Below, one piece after another: positions 20,856-31,997 of a stretch of DNA of 64,000 bases. Every line of letters begins with the position of its first letter. Within the stretch, counting starts at the first letter, position 1. Below the pieces are notes generated by a model, which worked only from the letters and a program-made list of their open reading frames with translations, made no database searches and was not told where the DNA came from. Source of the DNA: Aliarcobacter cryaerophilus (lineage in GTDB: Bacteria; Campylobacterota; Campylobacteria; Campylobacterales; Arcobacteraceae); the NCBI RefSeq assembly GCF_014352935.1, contig NZ_CP060694.1, forward strand, positions 558,001 through 622,000, given 5' to 3'. The position numbers and the translations under genes were made by a program.

Positions 20856-21519
20856 ATGGTTTAATAGTTGATAATCCAACACTAAGCCACGACTGCATTC
20901 CACCTCTGTACCATTTCATTTTTTCTTGAGGATAACCAATAGCTATTAACTCTTTCATAGCTTCAGGAGATTGTCCACACCAAATTCCATTACAAAACAT
21001 TAAAAGAGTTTTTGCATTTGTAAAGTCATATTTTCCATTTTTTTCAACTACTCCAAAAGTCTCTAAAGCCTCAGCAAACTCATCTGGGTATTGATATTTT
21101 TTTGTATAAACATATGGAACATTTATCGCCGTTGCAATAGTTTCATGGTTATACCAGTTTTCAGTTCTACTATCAATTAAAAGAAGGTTTTTATCTGTTT
21201 TTGATTTCTCTATAAACTCTAAAACTTCTAACTCCCCATAAGTCTCTATTTTATCTGATGCTTTTATTGGTGCAATTTTTCCAAAATATGTTACAAAACT
21301 TCTTTTGCAATTTTCATCTACAGTTGGAGCTGCTTCGTGTTTCCCACCAAAAATATCTTTTGGGTCAAATGCTACAGTTTCACACTCCTTTGGTTTAGCT
21401 TCCCTTTTTATAGTTGTTTTTTTACCATTTTCTAAAGTTACTTCAACTCCAGAACTTTGTAAATCAGCACTTAGTAGTGAAGTTGCTACAAGTAAACTTC
21501 CTAAAATTATTTTAAACAT
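20854..21519 (-). CDS. Periplasmic rhodanese-like protein
   Basis: 221 residues from the ATG at 21519, chosen because GGAG lies just upstream and the protein then begins with a normal signal peptide (MFKIILGSLLVATSLLSA); the longer open frame adds 21 unlikely residues. The rhodanese domain occupies the C-terminal half: LLLIDSRTENWY (CH2A-like), then the active loop with Cys176 in FCNGIWCGQSP, followed by KWYRGGMQSW. A second Cys181 is in the loop. Related exported rhodaneses carry sulfur or oxidise thiols; no substrate can be assigned. Confidence 0.85.
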   Translation of the reverse strand: MFKIILGSLLVATSLLSADLQSSGVEVTLENGKKTTIKREAKPKECETVAFDPKDIFGGKHEAAPTVDENCKRSFVTYFGKIAPIKASDKIETYGELEVLEFIEKSKTDKNLLLIDSRTENWYNHETIATAINVPYVYTKKYQYPDEFAEALETFGVVEKNGKYDFTNAKTLLMFCNGIWCGQSPEAMKELIAIGYPQEKMKWYRGGMQSWLSVGLSTIKP

Positions 21520-21649
21520 AAACTCTCCTTGTTTTAAAATTGTATGCAGTTTGATTTTATCAAAAACTTTTAAAAATGACAACTATCAGGGACTTAAGTG
21601 AAATTTAGGTAAAATCTATGCCATTTTAGTAACACAATTAGGATTATTT

Positions 21650-24265
<2,616 letters not shown>

Positions 24266-24292
24266 AATTTATAGGGAAAAAGGAAACATAAA

Positions 24293-24994
24293 ATGAAAAA
24301 TTTGATTTTAGGAGTAGTATTAATATTGACTTTAGCATCTTGTGCAAAAGTTCAATACACACCAGAACAAGCAGGAAAAGATTATGCTAAATTACTTGTT
24401 TTAGCATCTCAAGGAGATTCTAATGCTCAAAATAGCATAGGAGTTATACAAGAAAAACTTGGAAACTATGATATAGCTGTTAGTTATTATGAAGAATCTG
24501 TAAAGCTTGATAATGAAGCTGCACAGTACAATCTTGCAGTTTTATATGATGAGGGTAAATTTATAAAACAAGATTATAATAAAGCTTTTGAATTATATAA
24601 AAAATCTGCAGATAAAGGGTATCCTTATGCAGAAAATAATTTAGCTATGATGTATTATAGAGGAAAAGGGATTACTCAAGATTATAATAAAGCTTTTGAA
24701 TTATTAGAAAAATCAGCAAATCAAGGACTCTCAATAGCTCAATATAATTTTGGAGTTGTGTATGATAATGGTAGAGGGGTAAAACAAGATTATAAAAAAG
24801 CTATTGAGTGGTATGAAAAATCAGCAAATCAAGGAAATACAAAAGCTCAATTTAATCTTGGAATTATGTATGCAAATGGTCAAGGTGTAATACAAGATAA
24901 AAAAAGAGCAAAAGAGTATTTTGGAAAAGCTTGTGATGGTGGAGACCAAAAAGGTTGTGATAATTATAAAATATTAAATCAACAGGGGTATTAA
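24293..24994 (+). CDS. Sel1-repeat lipoprotein
   Basis: 233 residues. The lipoprotein signal ends LTLASC with lipidated Cys17, so the protein is likely anchored in a membrane facing the periplasm. It is followed by five Sel1 repeats of 36 residues (typical unit AQYNFGVVYDNGRGVKQDYKKAIEWYEKSANQG, split here by position about 145-180). Unlike the Sel1 protein at 18863 the repeats lack the paired cysteines until the last one. Sel1 proteins are scaffolds for protein complexes. The partner is unknown. It lies close behind valS. Confidence 0.88.
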   Translation: MKNLILGVVLILTLASCAKVQYTPEQAGKDYAKLLVLASQGDSNAQNSIGVIQEKLGNYDIAVSYYEESVKLDNEAAQYNLAVLYDEGKFIKQDYNKAFELYKKSADKGYPYAENNLAMMYYRGKGITQDYNKAFELLEKSANQGLSIAQYNFGVVYDNGRGVKQDYKKAIEWYEKSANQGNTKAQFNLGIMYANGQGVIQDKKRAKEYFGKACDGGDQKGCDNYKILNQQGY

Positions 24995-25058
24995 AAAACT
25001 ATTCTTTACATTCCCCAATTTAAATATTGGAATGTACATACTTATATTAATTTATCTA

Positions 25059-25349
25059 TTATTCTAATCTTGCATTTAATAAAATTGGATTTTGCCTACA
25101 ATCTAAGACTGCATAAATATAGATAAAATTTTTATCAAATTTATAGTAAATTGAAAATGGAAACCTTTTTGAAAGAACTCTAAAATAGTCTTTAACTTTA
25201 AAATGAATTCCATAGTAAATGTATAAAGATTCAATATCTGACATAATAGAATCTAAAAAATACTCTCCTAATTTATCTTTTTGATTTTCATAAAATAACA
25301 TAGCCTTTGCTATATCATTTTGAGCATCATTTAAAATTTTTATATTCAT
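25059..25349 (-). CDS. ParE/RelE-family toxin
   Basis: 96 residues with the compact RelE/ParE fold pattern: an N-terminal helix pair NDAQNDIAKAMLFYENQKDKLGEYFLDSI, then beta strands with FRVLSKRFPFSIYYKFD and IYIYAVLDCRQNP, the usual position of the C-terminal catalytic or gyrase-contact segment. It overlaps the upstream antitoxin gene by 4 bases (ATGA), the normal antitoxin-first order. Whether it cuts mRNA or poisons gyrase cannot be told; the similarity leans to ParE. Confidence 0.85.
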   Translation of the reverse strand: MNIKILNDAQNDIAKAMLFYENQKDKLGEYFLDSIMSDIESLYIYYGIHFKVKDYFRVLSKRFPFSIYYKFDKNFIYIYAVLDCRQNPILLNARLE

Positions 25350-25549
25350 TTTAGTAGATTTCTTAGATATTTTTTTGACTCTTCAATATCTATAAAATCA
25401 GTTTTATTTTCTCTATCTTTTAAAATATCTAAATGCCAATTTGGAGTTAATTCTTTGATATTTTCATTGTTTAAACTACTCCAAATCTGCTCCATCACTA
25501 AAAACTTCTCTTCTATATTCATATTTTCTATATTTATTAAAGATGACAT
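25346..25549 (-). CDS. Antitoxin, addiction module component family
   Basis: 67 residues resembling the short antitoxins paired with RelE/ParE toxins (addiction module component family): NIEEKFLVMEQIWSSL is the conserved opening and PNWHLDILKDRENK the middle block, and the end would wrap the toxin. There is no ribbon-helix-helix or HTH motif. It is the first gene of the pair and has a plausible own promoter at 25577-25605. Confidence 0.82.
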   Translation of the reverse strand: MSSLINIENMNIEEKFLVMEQIWSSLNNENIKELTPNWHLDILKDRENKTDFIDIEESKKYLRNLLK

Positions 25550-25576
25550 ATTTAGCCTTTATTTAAATTGGATTTC

Positions 25577-25605
25577 ATTTTATAATATATATTCTTGATT
25601 GTCAA
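25577..25605 (-). promoter_or_regulatory. Promoter of the toxin-antitoxin pair
   Basis: On the minus strand TTGACA (25605-25600) is followed after 17 bases by TAAAAT (25582-25577), 28 bases before the antitoxin start. The -35 is a perfect match. Confidence 0.6.
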
Positions 25606-25692
25606 TTTTTTTAATAGTAAATAAAAATTAAATTTAAGAGATATATTATTTCAAAGATTAATAAAATAATTATAAAATGAATAAATAACTAA

Positions 25693-25723
25693 AGTAACAT
25701 AATCTTTTAAAGATTATGCTACT
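25693..25723 (-). terminator. Terminator of the PAS chemoreceptor gene
   Basis: In minus-strand RNA a 13-pair stem (arms 25723-25711 and 25705-25693, one G-U pair) with a short loop is followed by a T-rich stretch. The TAG stop codon of the gene lies inside the stem. Confidence 0.7.
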
Positions 25724-27254
25724 TTAACTCTTGAAGAGTTTTTATAAGTTTATTTGAAATTTCAACTAAAGAGTTTGAGCTATCTTGTGTTTTTTGTGCT
25801 TCAATTAGTGTATTTTCAGTGCTTAATACGACATCTTGCATATTTTTTGTAACTTCATTTAAACTTCTAGAACCATCTTTTGCATTTTGTGAAACTATAG
25901 AAGAGTTCTGTTTTTGTTCACTCATAGATAGTGAAATCTCTTTGGAAATAGTGCTAATATCAGATATTGTATCATCTATTTCATGAATAGAGTCAAGTGA
26001 ATTTTTAACCAAATTTTGAATGAGCGCAATTCTTTCTGTTATATTTTTTGCAGCATCATTCGACCTTGAAGCTAAATTTCTTACTTCTTGAGCAACTACT
26101 GCAAAACCTTTTCCAGCTTCTCCTGCTGTTGCTGCTTCAACTGCTGCGTTTAGACTTAAAATATTTGTTTGAAACGCTATTTGAGAGATTATATTTACTG
26201 TTTCACCTATTTTTTGACTCTCTTCATTTAATTTTACCATTGCAGTTGCTGTCTGTTTTGATTGAACAGTTGCCTCTTGAGCTATTTGTTCATTTTTTGA
26301 AGTTTTTGAAGAGATATCTACAATTGCTTGTTGCATCTCATCTATTTTGTTTGATAAATCTTGAATTAAAGAGTTTATGTTTTGTGAAGAACTAGTAGCA
26401 TTTTGAGAGTTTTCATTTGAAAATTTTGCATCTTTTAACATATTTATTGAAGTAGTTAAAAGAGTATTTAAAGAGTTTGAAAACTCTTTTATCTCTTTTT
26501 CAACTTCAAACATTGTATTTTTTTTATTTGTAATATCTGTTGCATATTTTACAACTCTAAAAGCTTTGCCATTCATATCTAAAATTGGATTGTAACTTGC
26601 TTGTATCCAAACGTGGTTACCATTTTTTGCAATTCTTAAATATTCACCACTATCAAACTCTCCACGATTTAGTTTTTTCCAAAACTCTTTATGTTCACTT
26701 GAATTTTTATAGTTCTCTTCACAAAAAATAGAGTGATGTTTTCCAACAATATCATCTTTTTTGTAACCTAGAGTATTTAAAAAATTATCATTTGCATTTA
26801 AAATATTTCCATTCATATCAAATTCAATAACTGCATTAGATTTATTTATGGCTTTTACTTGTCCTATATAAAATAGATTTCTTAATCGATTTTTTGTAAT
26901 ATCTTGAGCTAGTTTTACAACTTCCACAACTTTTCCATTTTCAATAATTGGCATATAAGAGGCTCTTAAAAATATTAGATTTCCATCTTTTTTTACTCTT
27001 TGAAATTCTGCTGTTACAGTTTCTCCTGCTCTTACAGCATCCCAACCATCTTTGTACTCTTGAGTTTTTGCAAATTTCTCTTCACAAAAAATAGAGTGAT
27101 GTTTCCCTACAATCTCCTCTAAAGAGTAACCCATAGTTTTCAAAAAAAATTCATTTGCCTTGATTATTGTACCATCTGGTTTAAAATAAATAACTGCATA
27201 GTTTCTATTTATAACTTCACTTAAAATCTTCTCATTTTTATTTTTAAAAAACAT
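25719..27254 (-). CDS. Soluble methyl-accepting chemotaxis protein with tandem PAS domains
   Basis: 511 residues with no membrane segment, so a cytoplasmic receptor. Two PAS-PAC units (about 10-125 and 130-245), each with the block [10 protein letters not shown], are followed by the MCP signalling domain with the hairpin tip [28 protein letters not shown] (about 365-392). Architecture resembles BdlA/Aer-type energy sensors; PAS domains often hold heme or flavin, but no ligand residue can be named. A TATAAT-like box at 27285-27280 and GGGGAG precede the ATG. No methylation sites were checked. Confidence 0.93.
   Translation of the reverse strand: MFFKNKNEKILSEVINRNYAVIYFKPDGTIIKANEFFLKTMGYSLEEIVGKHHSIFCEEKFAKTQEYKDGWDAVRAGETVTAEFQRVKKDGNLIFLRASYMPIIENGKVVEVVKLAQDITKNRLRNLFYIGQVKAINKSNAVIEFDMNGNILNANDNFLNTLGYKKDDIVGKHHSIFCEENYKNSSEHKEFWKKLNRGEFDSGEYLRIAKNGNHVWIQASYNPILDMNGKAFRVVKYATDITNKKNTMFEVEKEIKEFSNSLNTLLTTSINMLKDAKFSNENSQNATSSSQNINSLIQDLSNKIDEMQQAIVDISSKTSKNEQIAQEATVQSKQTATAMVKLNEESQKIGETVNIISQIAFQTNILSLNAAVEAATAGEAGKGFAVVAQEVRNLASRSNDAAKNITERIALIQNLVKNSLDSIHEIDDTISDISTISKEISLSMSEQKQNSSIVSQNAKDGSRSLNEVTKNMQDVVLSTENTLIEAQKTQDSSNSLVEISNKLIKTLQELK
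26713..26741. repeat. 29-bp exact repeat, copy 1 (second PAS domain)
   Basis: Identical to 27076-27104 in the same gene. It encodes the shared motif around HHSIFCEE in the second PAS domain. Exact identity at all codon third positions points to recent duplication or gene conversion. Confidence 0.85.
27076..27104. repeat. 29-bp exact repeat, copy 2 (first PAS domain)
   Basis: Identical to 26713-26741, encoding the same motif in the first PAS domain. Confidence 0.85.
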
Positions 27255-27314
27255 TTGATAAACTCCCCTTTAAAATTTGATTATACATCAAAAAATCTAT
27301 TTATTATTAAAATC

Positions 27315-28169
27315 TTAAGATTTTGATTTTATAACCCTGTATAAAATATCAACAAATAGTATAGAGATAAAAGATATAAAAAACCAGAAAAAGTGGTTTA
27401 AAAACTCAGTTTTTGCTTCTTTGTATAGTTCAAAATATATTTTCTCTATATTTGTGTTTATATAAAATATTGCATCATTTTGTAAACTATTATTTACTTT
27501 ACTTGCCTCTTCATTAAAATATATAGGAACTAATTTTTTAAACCAAAGTGGTGCTATATTTTCATTTTGATTATTTGTAAATGAGCTAATATCTTTTTCA
27601 AAACTTATAATCGCACTTGAACTTTTTGTTTCATCAAACTGGTTTGTGGCATCAAAATTTATCACTAAAGATGATAAGTTTCTAAAATTTTTGCTAGGAA
27701 CAAATGTATATATATCACTACTAGGAGTAATATTTTGATTTATCTCATTTGGAATAGAACCTTCAATAGTCAAAAGTTCTTTTTGTAAATCATCACTTTG
27801 AGTAGATAAAATAATTTGTCCTAAACTATCATCTATTTTTATATTTGATATCTCCCAAGATAGAGTTTTATCTAAATTATTTGTAAGCTCTATAAGCTCT
27901 TTCTCTTTTATTGAAAAAAGAGCTTTTTGAATAGATATTGATGAAAAGTTGTCATTAAAAACAGAATTTATTGTATTTAATATCTCAATATCTTTAGTTT
28001 GTAGATATTTTTTTAAATTCTCTTGAATAAAAAGAGATGTAGTTTTTGTCTCTAGTTGATATTTTGTAAAAATTTGCTCTTTTTGTTTTTCAAAGTTATT
28101 TAAAAATGAAAACCCAAATCCTATTAATAAAATAGATATTAAAAAAAAGTAAATTACAAATCTTAACAT
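27315..28169 (-). CDS. Two-TM membrane protein with large periplasmic domain (possible LapD-like sensor domain)
   Basis: 284 residues: TM1 about 3-22, an extracytoplasmic domain of about 235 residues, TM2 about 258-279, and a five-residue cytoplasmic end. The segment APLWFKKLVPIYFNEEAS (about 206-223), followed by a beta-like FYINTNIEKIYFELYKEA, recalls the end of the LapD/MoxY N-terminal periplasmic domain, where a Trp-Phe pair is conserved. No HAMP, GGDEF or EAL follows, and none lies in the 60 bases downstream. It starts 6 bases after the MFS gene, so it is likely cotranscribed. Function unknown; the LapD resemblance is weak. Confidence 0.6.
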   Translation of the reverse strand: MLRFVIYFFLISILLIGFGFSFLNNFEKQKEQIFTKYQLETKTTSLFIQENLKKYLQTKDIEILNTINSVFNDNFSSISIQKALFSIKEKELIELTNNLDKTLSWEISNIKIDDSLGQIILSTQSDDLQKELLTIEGSIPNEINQNITPSSDIYTFVPSKNFRNLSSLVINFDATNQFDETKSSSAIISFEKDISSFTNNQNENIAPLWFKKLVPIYFNEEASKVNNSLQNDAIFYINTNIEKIYFELYKEAKTEFLNHFFWFFISFISILFVDILYRVIKSKS

Positions 28170-28175
28170 CTTAAA

Positions 28176-29498
28176 TCACTTCAAAATTGATTTAATATCA
28201 TCTTCACTTATCTTATCTTGACTATATTTTACTACTAAAATATTTTCTGTATTATTTATATACCATTCATCGATATTTGAATTATCGTTTAGTTTTCCAC
28301 TATTTTCAAGTTTATATTCATCTAAACTTAAATATAAATTTTTTGTTTTTGATGGATTTTTCATTAAAATTATTAAAATAGCCCATAATATACAAATAAC
28401 AGCAACTGCTAAAGTGAAACTTTCTATCTCATAAGAGTCTAATTTATCTAATAATATACCACCAAAAACTCCACCAACAAATGTTCCTAAATATCCAAAA
28501 GAGTTAAATACTCCTAAAACACTACCTCTTTGATGAACCTTTGCAAATTTAGATGTAAGAGATTGCATAATTGGTTCATGCATATTAAAGCCTATAAAAA
28601 ATAGAACAACACCAATACAAAAGATTATAGAACTACTGCTAAATCCCATTAATAAATAAGATATTATAAATAATAAAATTCCTATAACTAATACTTCTCT
28701 ATATTTGCCTTTTTTCTCTGCTAAAATTGAAGCTGGTCCCATTGCAAGAAGCCCCAAAATCATAGATGGAATATAAACTTGCCATAAATCTTTTATCTCC
28801 CAATTGTATATTTTTGTAAGAATTATTGGAATAACTAAAAATGCAAAAGTCATTAATGCTTTTTGTAAAAAGTTAGTAATGTGCATTTTATTTATATTTG
28901 CATTTCCTAAAACATCTTTTATTCTCAATTTATCATTATAAGTATGAGTTATTTTTGGTGGATTTGGTACTTTTTTAACTAATATAAAAATAGCAATCAA
29001 AGATAAAATCATAGTAATATAAAAAAGAGCTGGAACACCTGCATATCCACCAATAACTGGACCCAATCCCATAGCAAGTGCAAATGAAATACCAATAAAA
29101 CCACCCATAATTGCCATTGCTTTTGATCTTTGTTCTTCTTTTACAACATCACTAATCATAGCAGTTACCACTGCACCAATAGCTCCAGCACCTTGTAAAA
29201 GTCTTCCTAAAAGAAGAGCCAAAATATCTGTTGCTAGAGCACAAATAAGTGAACCAATAGCAAAAAGTAAAAGACCAGTGATTATTGTGCCTTTTCTCCC
29301 TAATTTATCACTCATAATTCCAAAAGGAGTTTGAAAAATAACTTGAGTTAGTGCATAACCACCAACAACAATTCCAACAAGTGTAGCATTTGCACCTTCT
29401 AGGCTAAATGCATATACAGAGATAACAGGAAGAACTATAAAAAGTCCAAAAAATCGTAAAGATATAATAAAACTCAAAGGTAAAACTGATTTAATCAT
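28176..29498 (-). CDS. MFS transporter
   Basis: 440 residues, 12 TM helices of the drug:H+ antiporter (DHA1) type. The A motif is in GIMSDKLGRKGTI (about 62-74), and the helix-5 motif C-like run GFIGISFALAMGLGPVIGGYAG (split across about 132-153) is typical of exporters. A hydrophilic tail of about 50 residues (392-440) extends beyond the last helix and ends KISEDDIKSIL, which is unusual for the family. Substrate unknown. It heads a two-gene unit with the periplasmic-domain protein and diverges from rdgB. Confidence 0.88.
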   Translation of the reverse strand: MIKSVLPLSFIISLRFFGLFIVLPVISVYAFSLEGANATLVGIVVGGYALTQVIFQTPFGIMSDKLGRKGTIITGLLLFAIGSLICALATDILALLLGRLLQGAGAIGAVVTAMISDVVKEEQRSKAMAIMGGFIGISFALAMGLGPVIGGYAGVPALFYITMILSLIAIFILVKKVPNPPKITHTYNDKLRIKDVLGNANINKMHITNFLQKALMTFAFLVIPIILTKIYNWEIKDLWQVYIPSMILGLLAMGPASILAEKKGKYREVLVIGILLFIISYLLMGFSSSSIIFCIGVVLFFIGFNMHEPIMQSLTSKFAKVHQRGSVLGVFNSFGYLGTFVGGVFGGILLDKLDSYEIESFTLAVAVICILWAILIILMKNPSKTKNLYLSLDEYKLENSGKLNDNSNIDEWYINNTENILVVKYSQDKISEDDIKSILK

Positions 29499-29583
29499 AC
29501 ATAATCCTAAATATATTATAATTTGAGTATTGATTATATACTAAGGTTCCTTTTAAATAGGAACTATTTTTTAAAGGCAAAAA

Positions 29584-30183
29584 ATGAATATTATTTTAGC
29601 AAGTGCAAATAGAGGTAAAATAGAGGAGTTTAAAAAGCTTCTTCCAAATAACAAAGTTATTGCATATAGTGATATTTTAGGAAAATTTGATATTCCTGAA
29701 ACAGGAGTTACATTTAAAGAGAATGCAATTATAAAAGCAAGTGTAGTAAATGAGAAATTAAAAGCAAAAGGTGAAAAAGATTTTATAGTTATTTCAGATG
29801 ATTCTGGAATATCACTTCCTATTTTAGATGGAGCACCTGGGGTTTATAGTGCAAGATTTGCAAGTTTAAATGCAAGTGATAAAGAGAATAATGAAAAATT
29901 AATCTCAAAATTAAATGAGCTTAATGTAGAAAAAACAGCAGCTTTTTATACAGCTTGCATAGCAATAATATATAAAGATTTCACATATACAGTTCATGGT
30001 TTTATGCATGGAATGGCTATAAATAAAGAGTTAGGAACAAATGGTTTTGGATATGATCCACTTTTTATTCCAGATGGTTTTGATAAAACTTTAGGAGAGT
30101 TAGATTTTGAAGTAAAGCAAGAGTTTTCACATAGAAATAGGGCACTTAAATTGGCAAAAAAAGTTTTAGAAGTTATTCTTTAA
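29584..30183 (+). CDS. rdgB: dITP/XTP pyrophosphatase
   Basis: House-cleaning nucleotidase that hydrolyses dITP and XTP to monophosphates, preventing their incorporation in DNA. 199 residues with the Ham1/RdgB signature: substrate loop SANRGKIEEFKKLL (7-20), VISDDSGISLPILDGAPGVYSARFA (metal-binding Asp pair) and the C-terminal GFGYDPLF plus SHRNRALK. The last 11 bases overlap the convergent pseudopilin-like gene on the other strand. Confidence 0.95.
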   Translation: MNIILASANRGKIEEFKKLLPNNKVIAYSDILGKFDIPETGVTFKENAIIKASVVNEKLKAKGEKDFIVISDDSGISLPILDGAPGVYSARFASLNASDKENNEKLISKLNELNVEKTAAFYTACIAIIYKDFTYTVHGFMHGMAINKELGTNGFGYDPLFIPDGFDKTLGELDFEVKQEFSHRNRALKLAKKVLEVIL

Positions 30184-30499
30184 CAATTTGTTTAGTTAAT
30201 CTTATATCAAACTCTTTATTTTGGACACTCAAAAAAAAGAGTTTACTATTTTCATCTTCATATCTTTTTGCAATAATTTCAAATAAATCATCATCTATTT
30301 TTATATCTTTTGTATCTTCTAGCTCTGTTTTTAAAATATAATCTTCTAGAAATAAAATATGATTTTTTGCTTGTAAATATAGGTATTTTTGTTTAAAAGC
30401 TTCATTTTTTAAAGAGTTTGTTTCCAAAATAAAATTTGCTAAAACAGAAAAAACAACTACTAGAACTAAAGTTATAAAAAGTACATAAGATTTTTTCAT
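30173..30499 (-). CDS. GspK/PilX-like minor pseudopilin candidate
   Basis: 108 residues with an N-terminal hydrophobic helix directly after MKKSY (YVLFITLVLVVVFSVLANF) and a short polar domain. This beginning resembles PilX/GspK minor pilins, which often lack the Glu5 of major pilins. It overlaps the previous pseudopilin gene by 4 bases and its 3' end overlaps rdgB on the opposite strand by 11 bases. Assignment rests mainly on context. Confidence 0.55.
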   Translation of the reverse strand: MKKSYVLFITLVLVVVFSVLANFILETNSLKNEAFKQKYLYLQAKNHILFLEDYILKTELEDTKDIKIDDDLFEIIAKRYEDENSKLFFLSVQNKEFDIRLTKQIVKE

Positions 30500-30849
30500 A
30501 GTCTAATTTTCCATACTTGTTTATAGCTATTTTCTAAAGAGATATTTATAGTTGCTACTTCATTGCTTATATAAATATTAAATTCATTTACATTTTTTAG
30601 TAAAATATGATTATCAAAATAGAGTATTTTATTATTCAAACCAAATTTATTTAACTCATTTTTATTTTTTTCAATAAATATTTTTGTATAGTTTAGTTCA
30701 AGTTTTGCTAACTCTTTTGAAAGTGATGTTTTATTTAAAATAACTAAATCTTTTACAAGTAAAGTTGAGTATATTATTATAGTTGTTGATATTGCTAGAG
30801 TTAATATTAGTTCAAATAAAGAGAAGCTATTTTTCATATTTAAAAACAT
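30496..30849 (-). CDS. Prepilin-like minor pseudopilin
   Basis: 117 residues. The type IV prepilin N-terminal signature is clear: MKNS followed by FSLFELILTLAISTT, with Glu at position +5 of the mature chain, then a hydrophobic helix. Ser, not the usual Gly, occupies the position before cleavage. The remainder is a small beta-type domain. It overlaps the upstream gene by 23 bases if the first ATG is used; the second ATG (30837) would give an 11-base overlap. Likely a component of a type II secretion-like or DNA-uptake pilus. Confidence 0.7.
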   Translation of the reverse strand: MFLNMKNSFSLFELILTLAISTTIIIYSTLLVKDLVILNKTSLSKELAKLELNYTKIFIEKNKNELNKFGLNNKILYFDNHILLKNVNEFNIYISNEVATINISLENSYKQVWKIRL

Positions 30850-31159
30850 TTATTTTCTCATTTTTAAAGCTATATTTATCTACTTTTATAATTTCTTTTT
30901 TTCCATCTTTTGTGATAGTCAAAAACTCATCTTGCTTTAAAAAATATCTGTAATCTTTTGTAGCAAAACTATTTTCAAGTTCATTTAAACTATTAAAAAT
31001 TTCTTCATCTTCATAGTTATTGTAAGGAATTTTTAAAAATCCACCTACAATTACCATGAGGATTAAAAGACTAACTATTGTCTCAAAAAGAGTTATACTA
31101 CTTTTGTGCAATATTTTGTGATTTTTGAAATGAGCCTTCAATAGCTTTAATAAAAGCAT
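30827..31159 (-). CDS. Prepilin-like pseudopilin starting inside proC
   Basis: 110 residues from the ATG at 31159, chosen because GGAGGGAGGAG lies 6 bases upstream; longer starts run deeper into proC, and a TTG at 31111 would give a 94-residue protein with a shorter leader. The prepilin motif is KSS then ITLFETIVSLLILMV, with Glu at +5 and Ser before the cleavage site. The polar part is short and acidic. With this start the gene overlaps proC by 62 bases in another frame. It is the first of three overlapping pilin-like genes. Confidence 0.65.
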   Translation of the reverse strand: MLLLKLLKAHFKNHKILHKSSITLFETIVSLLILMVIVGGFLKIPYNNYEDEEIFNSLNELENSFATKDYRYFLKQDEFLTITKDGKKEIIKVDKYSFKNEKINVFKYEK

Positions 31160-31862
31160 CTCTAACTCCTCCCTCCTCAAGTTTTGCATATCCAGCTGCT
31201 GTTGTTCCACCTGGACTCATTACGCTATCTTTTATAATTGCTGAGTGAGAGTGTTTTAAAAGAGAAGAAGTTCCACTAAAAAGCCCTTGAACTAAGTGTT
31301 GAGCTAAATGTCTTTCAAGTCCAACTTTAACAGCTCCATCTGCAATAGCTTCGGCAACTAAAGATAAAAAAGCAGGGCCAGAAGCTGTAATTGCACTAGC
31401 GATATCTAGTTGATTTTCATTATTTACCCAAATAGCTTCACCAATAGCTCCAAAAGCTTCAAGAGTTAAATCTTTTATCTCAATATCTCCTGTGGCTGTT
31501 GTCATAGAGTTTTGTACACTTGCAGCAATATTTGGCATTGTTCTTGCATAGTGTTTTGCGCTAATTTGCTTTCTTAAATAATCTAATTTTGTACCAGCTA
31601 AAATAGATATTAATGAATTTGCAGTGCCTGTAAGTCTTATTGAAACACTTTCTAATGCATAAGGTTTTACACAAAAGATTATGTTTTTTCCACTAATATC
31701 TTCTTTATCACTTAACTCTTTTATTTGTAATTCTGGTATTTTTTCTTTGATAAGCTTTAATTTTTCTATCTCTCTTCCTATCATCTCAACTTCGTGTTTT
31801 TTTATAAGCCCAATAGCTAAAGATTGAGCCATAATTCCATTTCCAATAAGTGTTAATTTCAT
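31098..31862 (-). CDS. proC: Pyrroline-5-carboxylate reductase
   Basis: Last step of proline synthesis: reduces 1-pyrroline-5-carboxylate with NAD(P)H. 254 residues: N-terminal Rossmann fold with GNGIMAQSLAIGL (7-19), CVKPYALESV, SILAGTKLDYL, the MPN motif in ARTMPNIAAS, and the signature SVMSPGGTTAAGYAKLEEGGVRDAF in the dimerisation domain. It is slightly shorter than the usual 265-275. Its 3' end contains the ribosome binding site and start of the first pseudopilin gene. Confidence 0.95.
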   Translation of the reverse strand: MKLTLIGNGIMAQSLAIGLIKKHEVEMIGREIEKLKLIKEKIPELQIKELSDKEDISGKNIIFCVKPYALESVSIRLTGTANSLISILAGTKLDYLRKQISAKHYARTMPNIAASVQNSMTTATGDIEIKDLTLEAFGAIGEAIWVNNENQLDIASAITASGPAFLSLVAEAIADGAVKVGLERHLAQHLVQGLFSGTSSLLKHSHSAIIKDSVMSPGGTTAAGYAKLEEGGVRDAFIKAIEGSFQKSQNIAQK

Positions 31863-31997
31863 AGTATGCCTTAAAATTATTTTTTAAGATTATAACAAAT
31901 TTAAGATATAAATCTATGTTTAATTTTAAAAATAAAAAATATATGAAATCTTAAGTTTTTATCAAGTAGAATTAAAAGATATAACAAGGAGTTCAAA

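Noticed and set aside
25008-25035. ACATTCC...GGAATGT inverted repeat after the Sel1 lipoprotein as a terminator
   Set aside because: The stem is interrupted by a bulge and no T run follows; it may be chance in a short convergent spacer.
30827-31210. Longest possible start for the first pseudopilin
   Set aside because: It would add 17 residues lying wholly inside proC and has no better ribosome site than the ATG at 31159.
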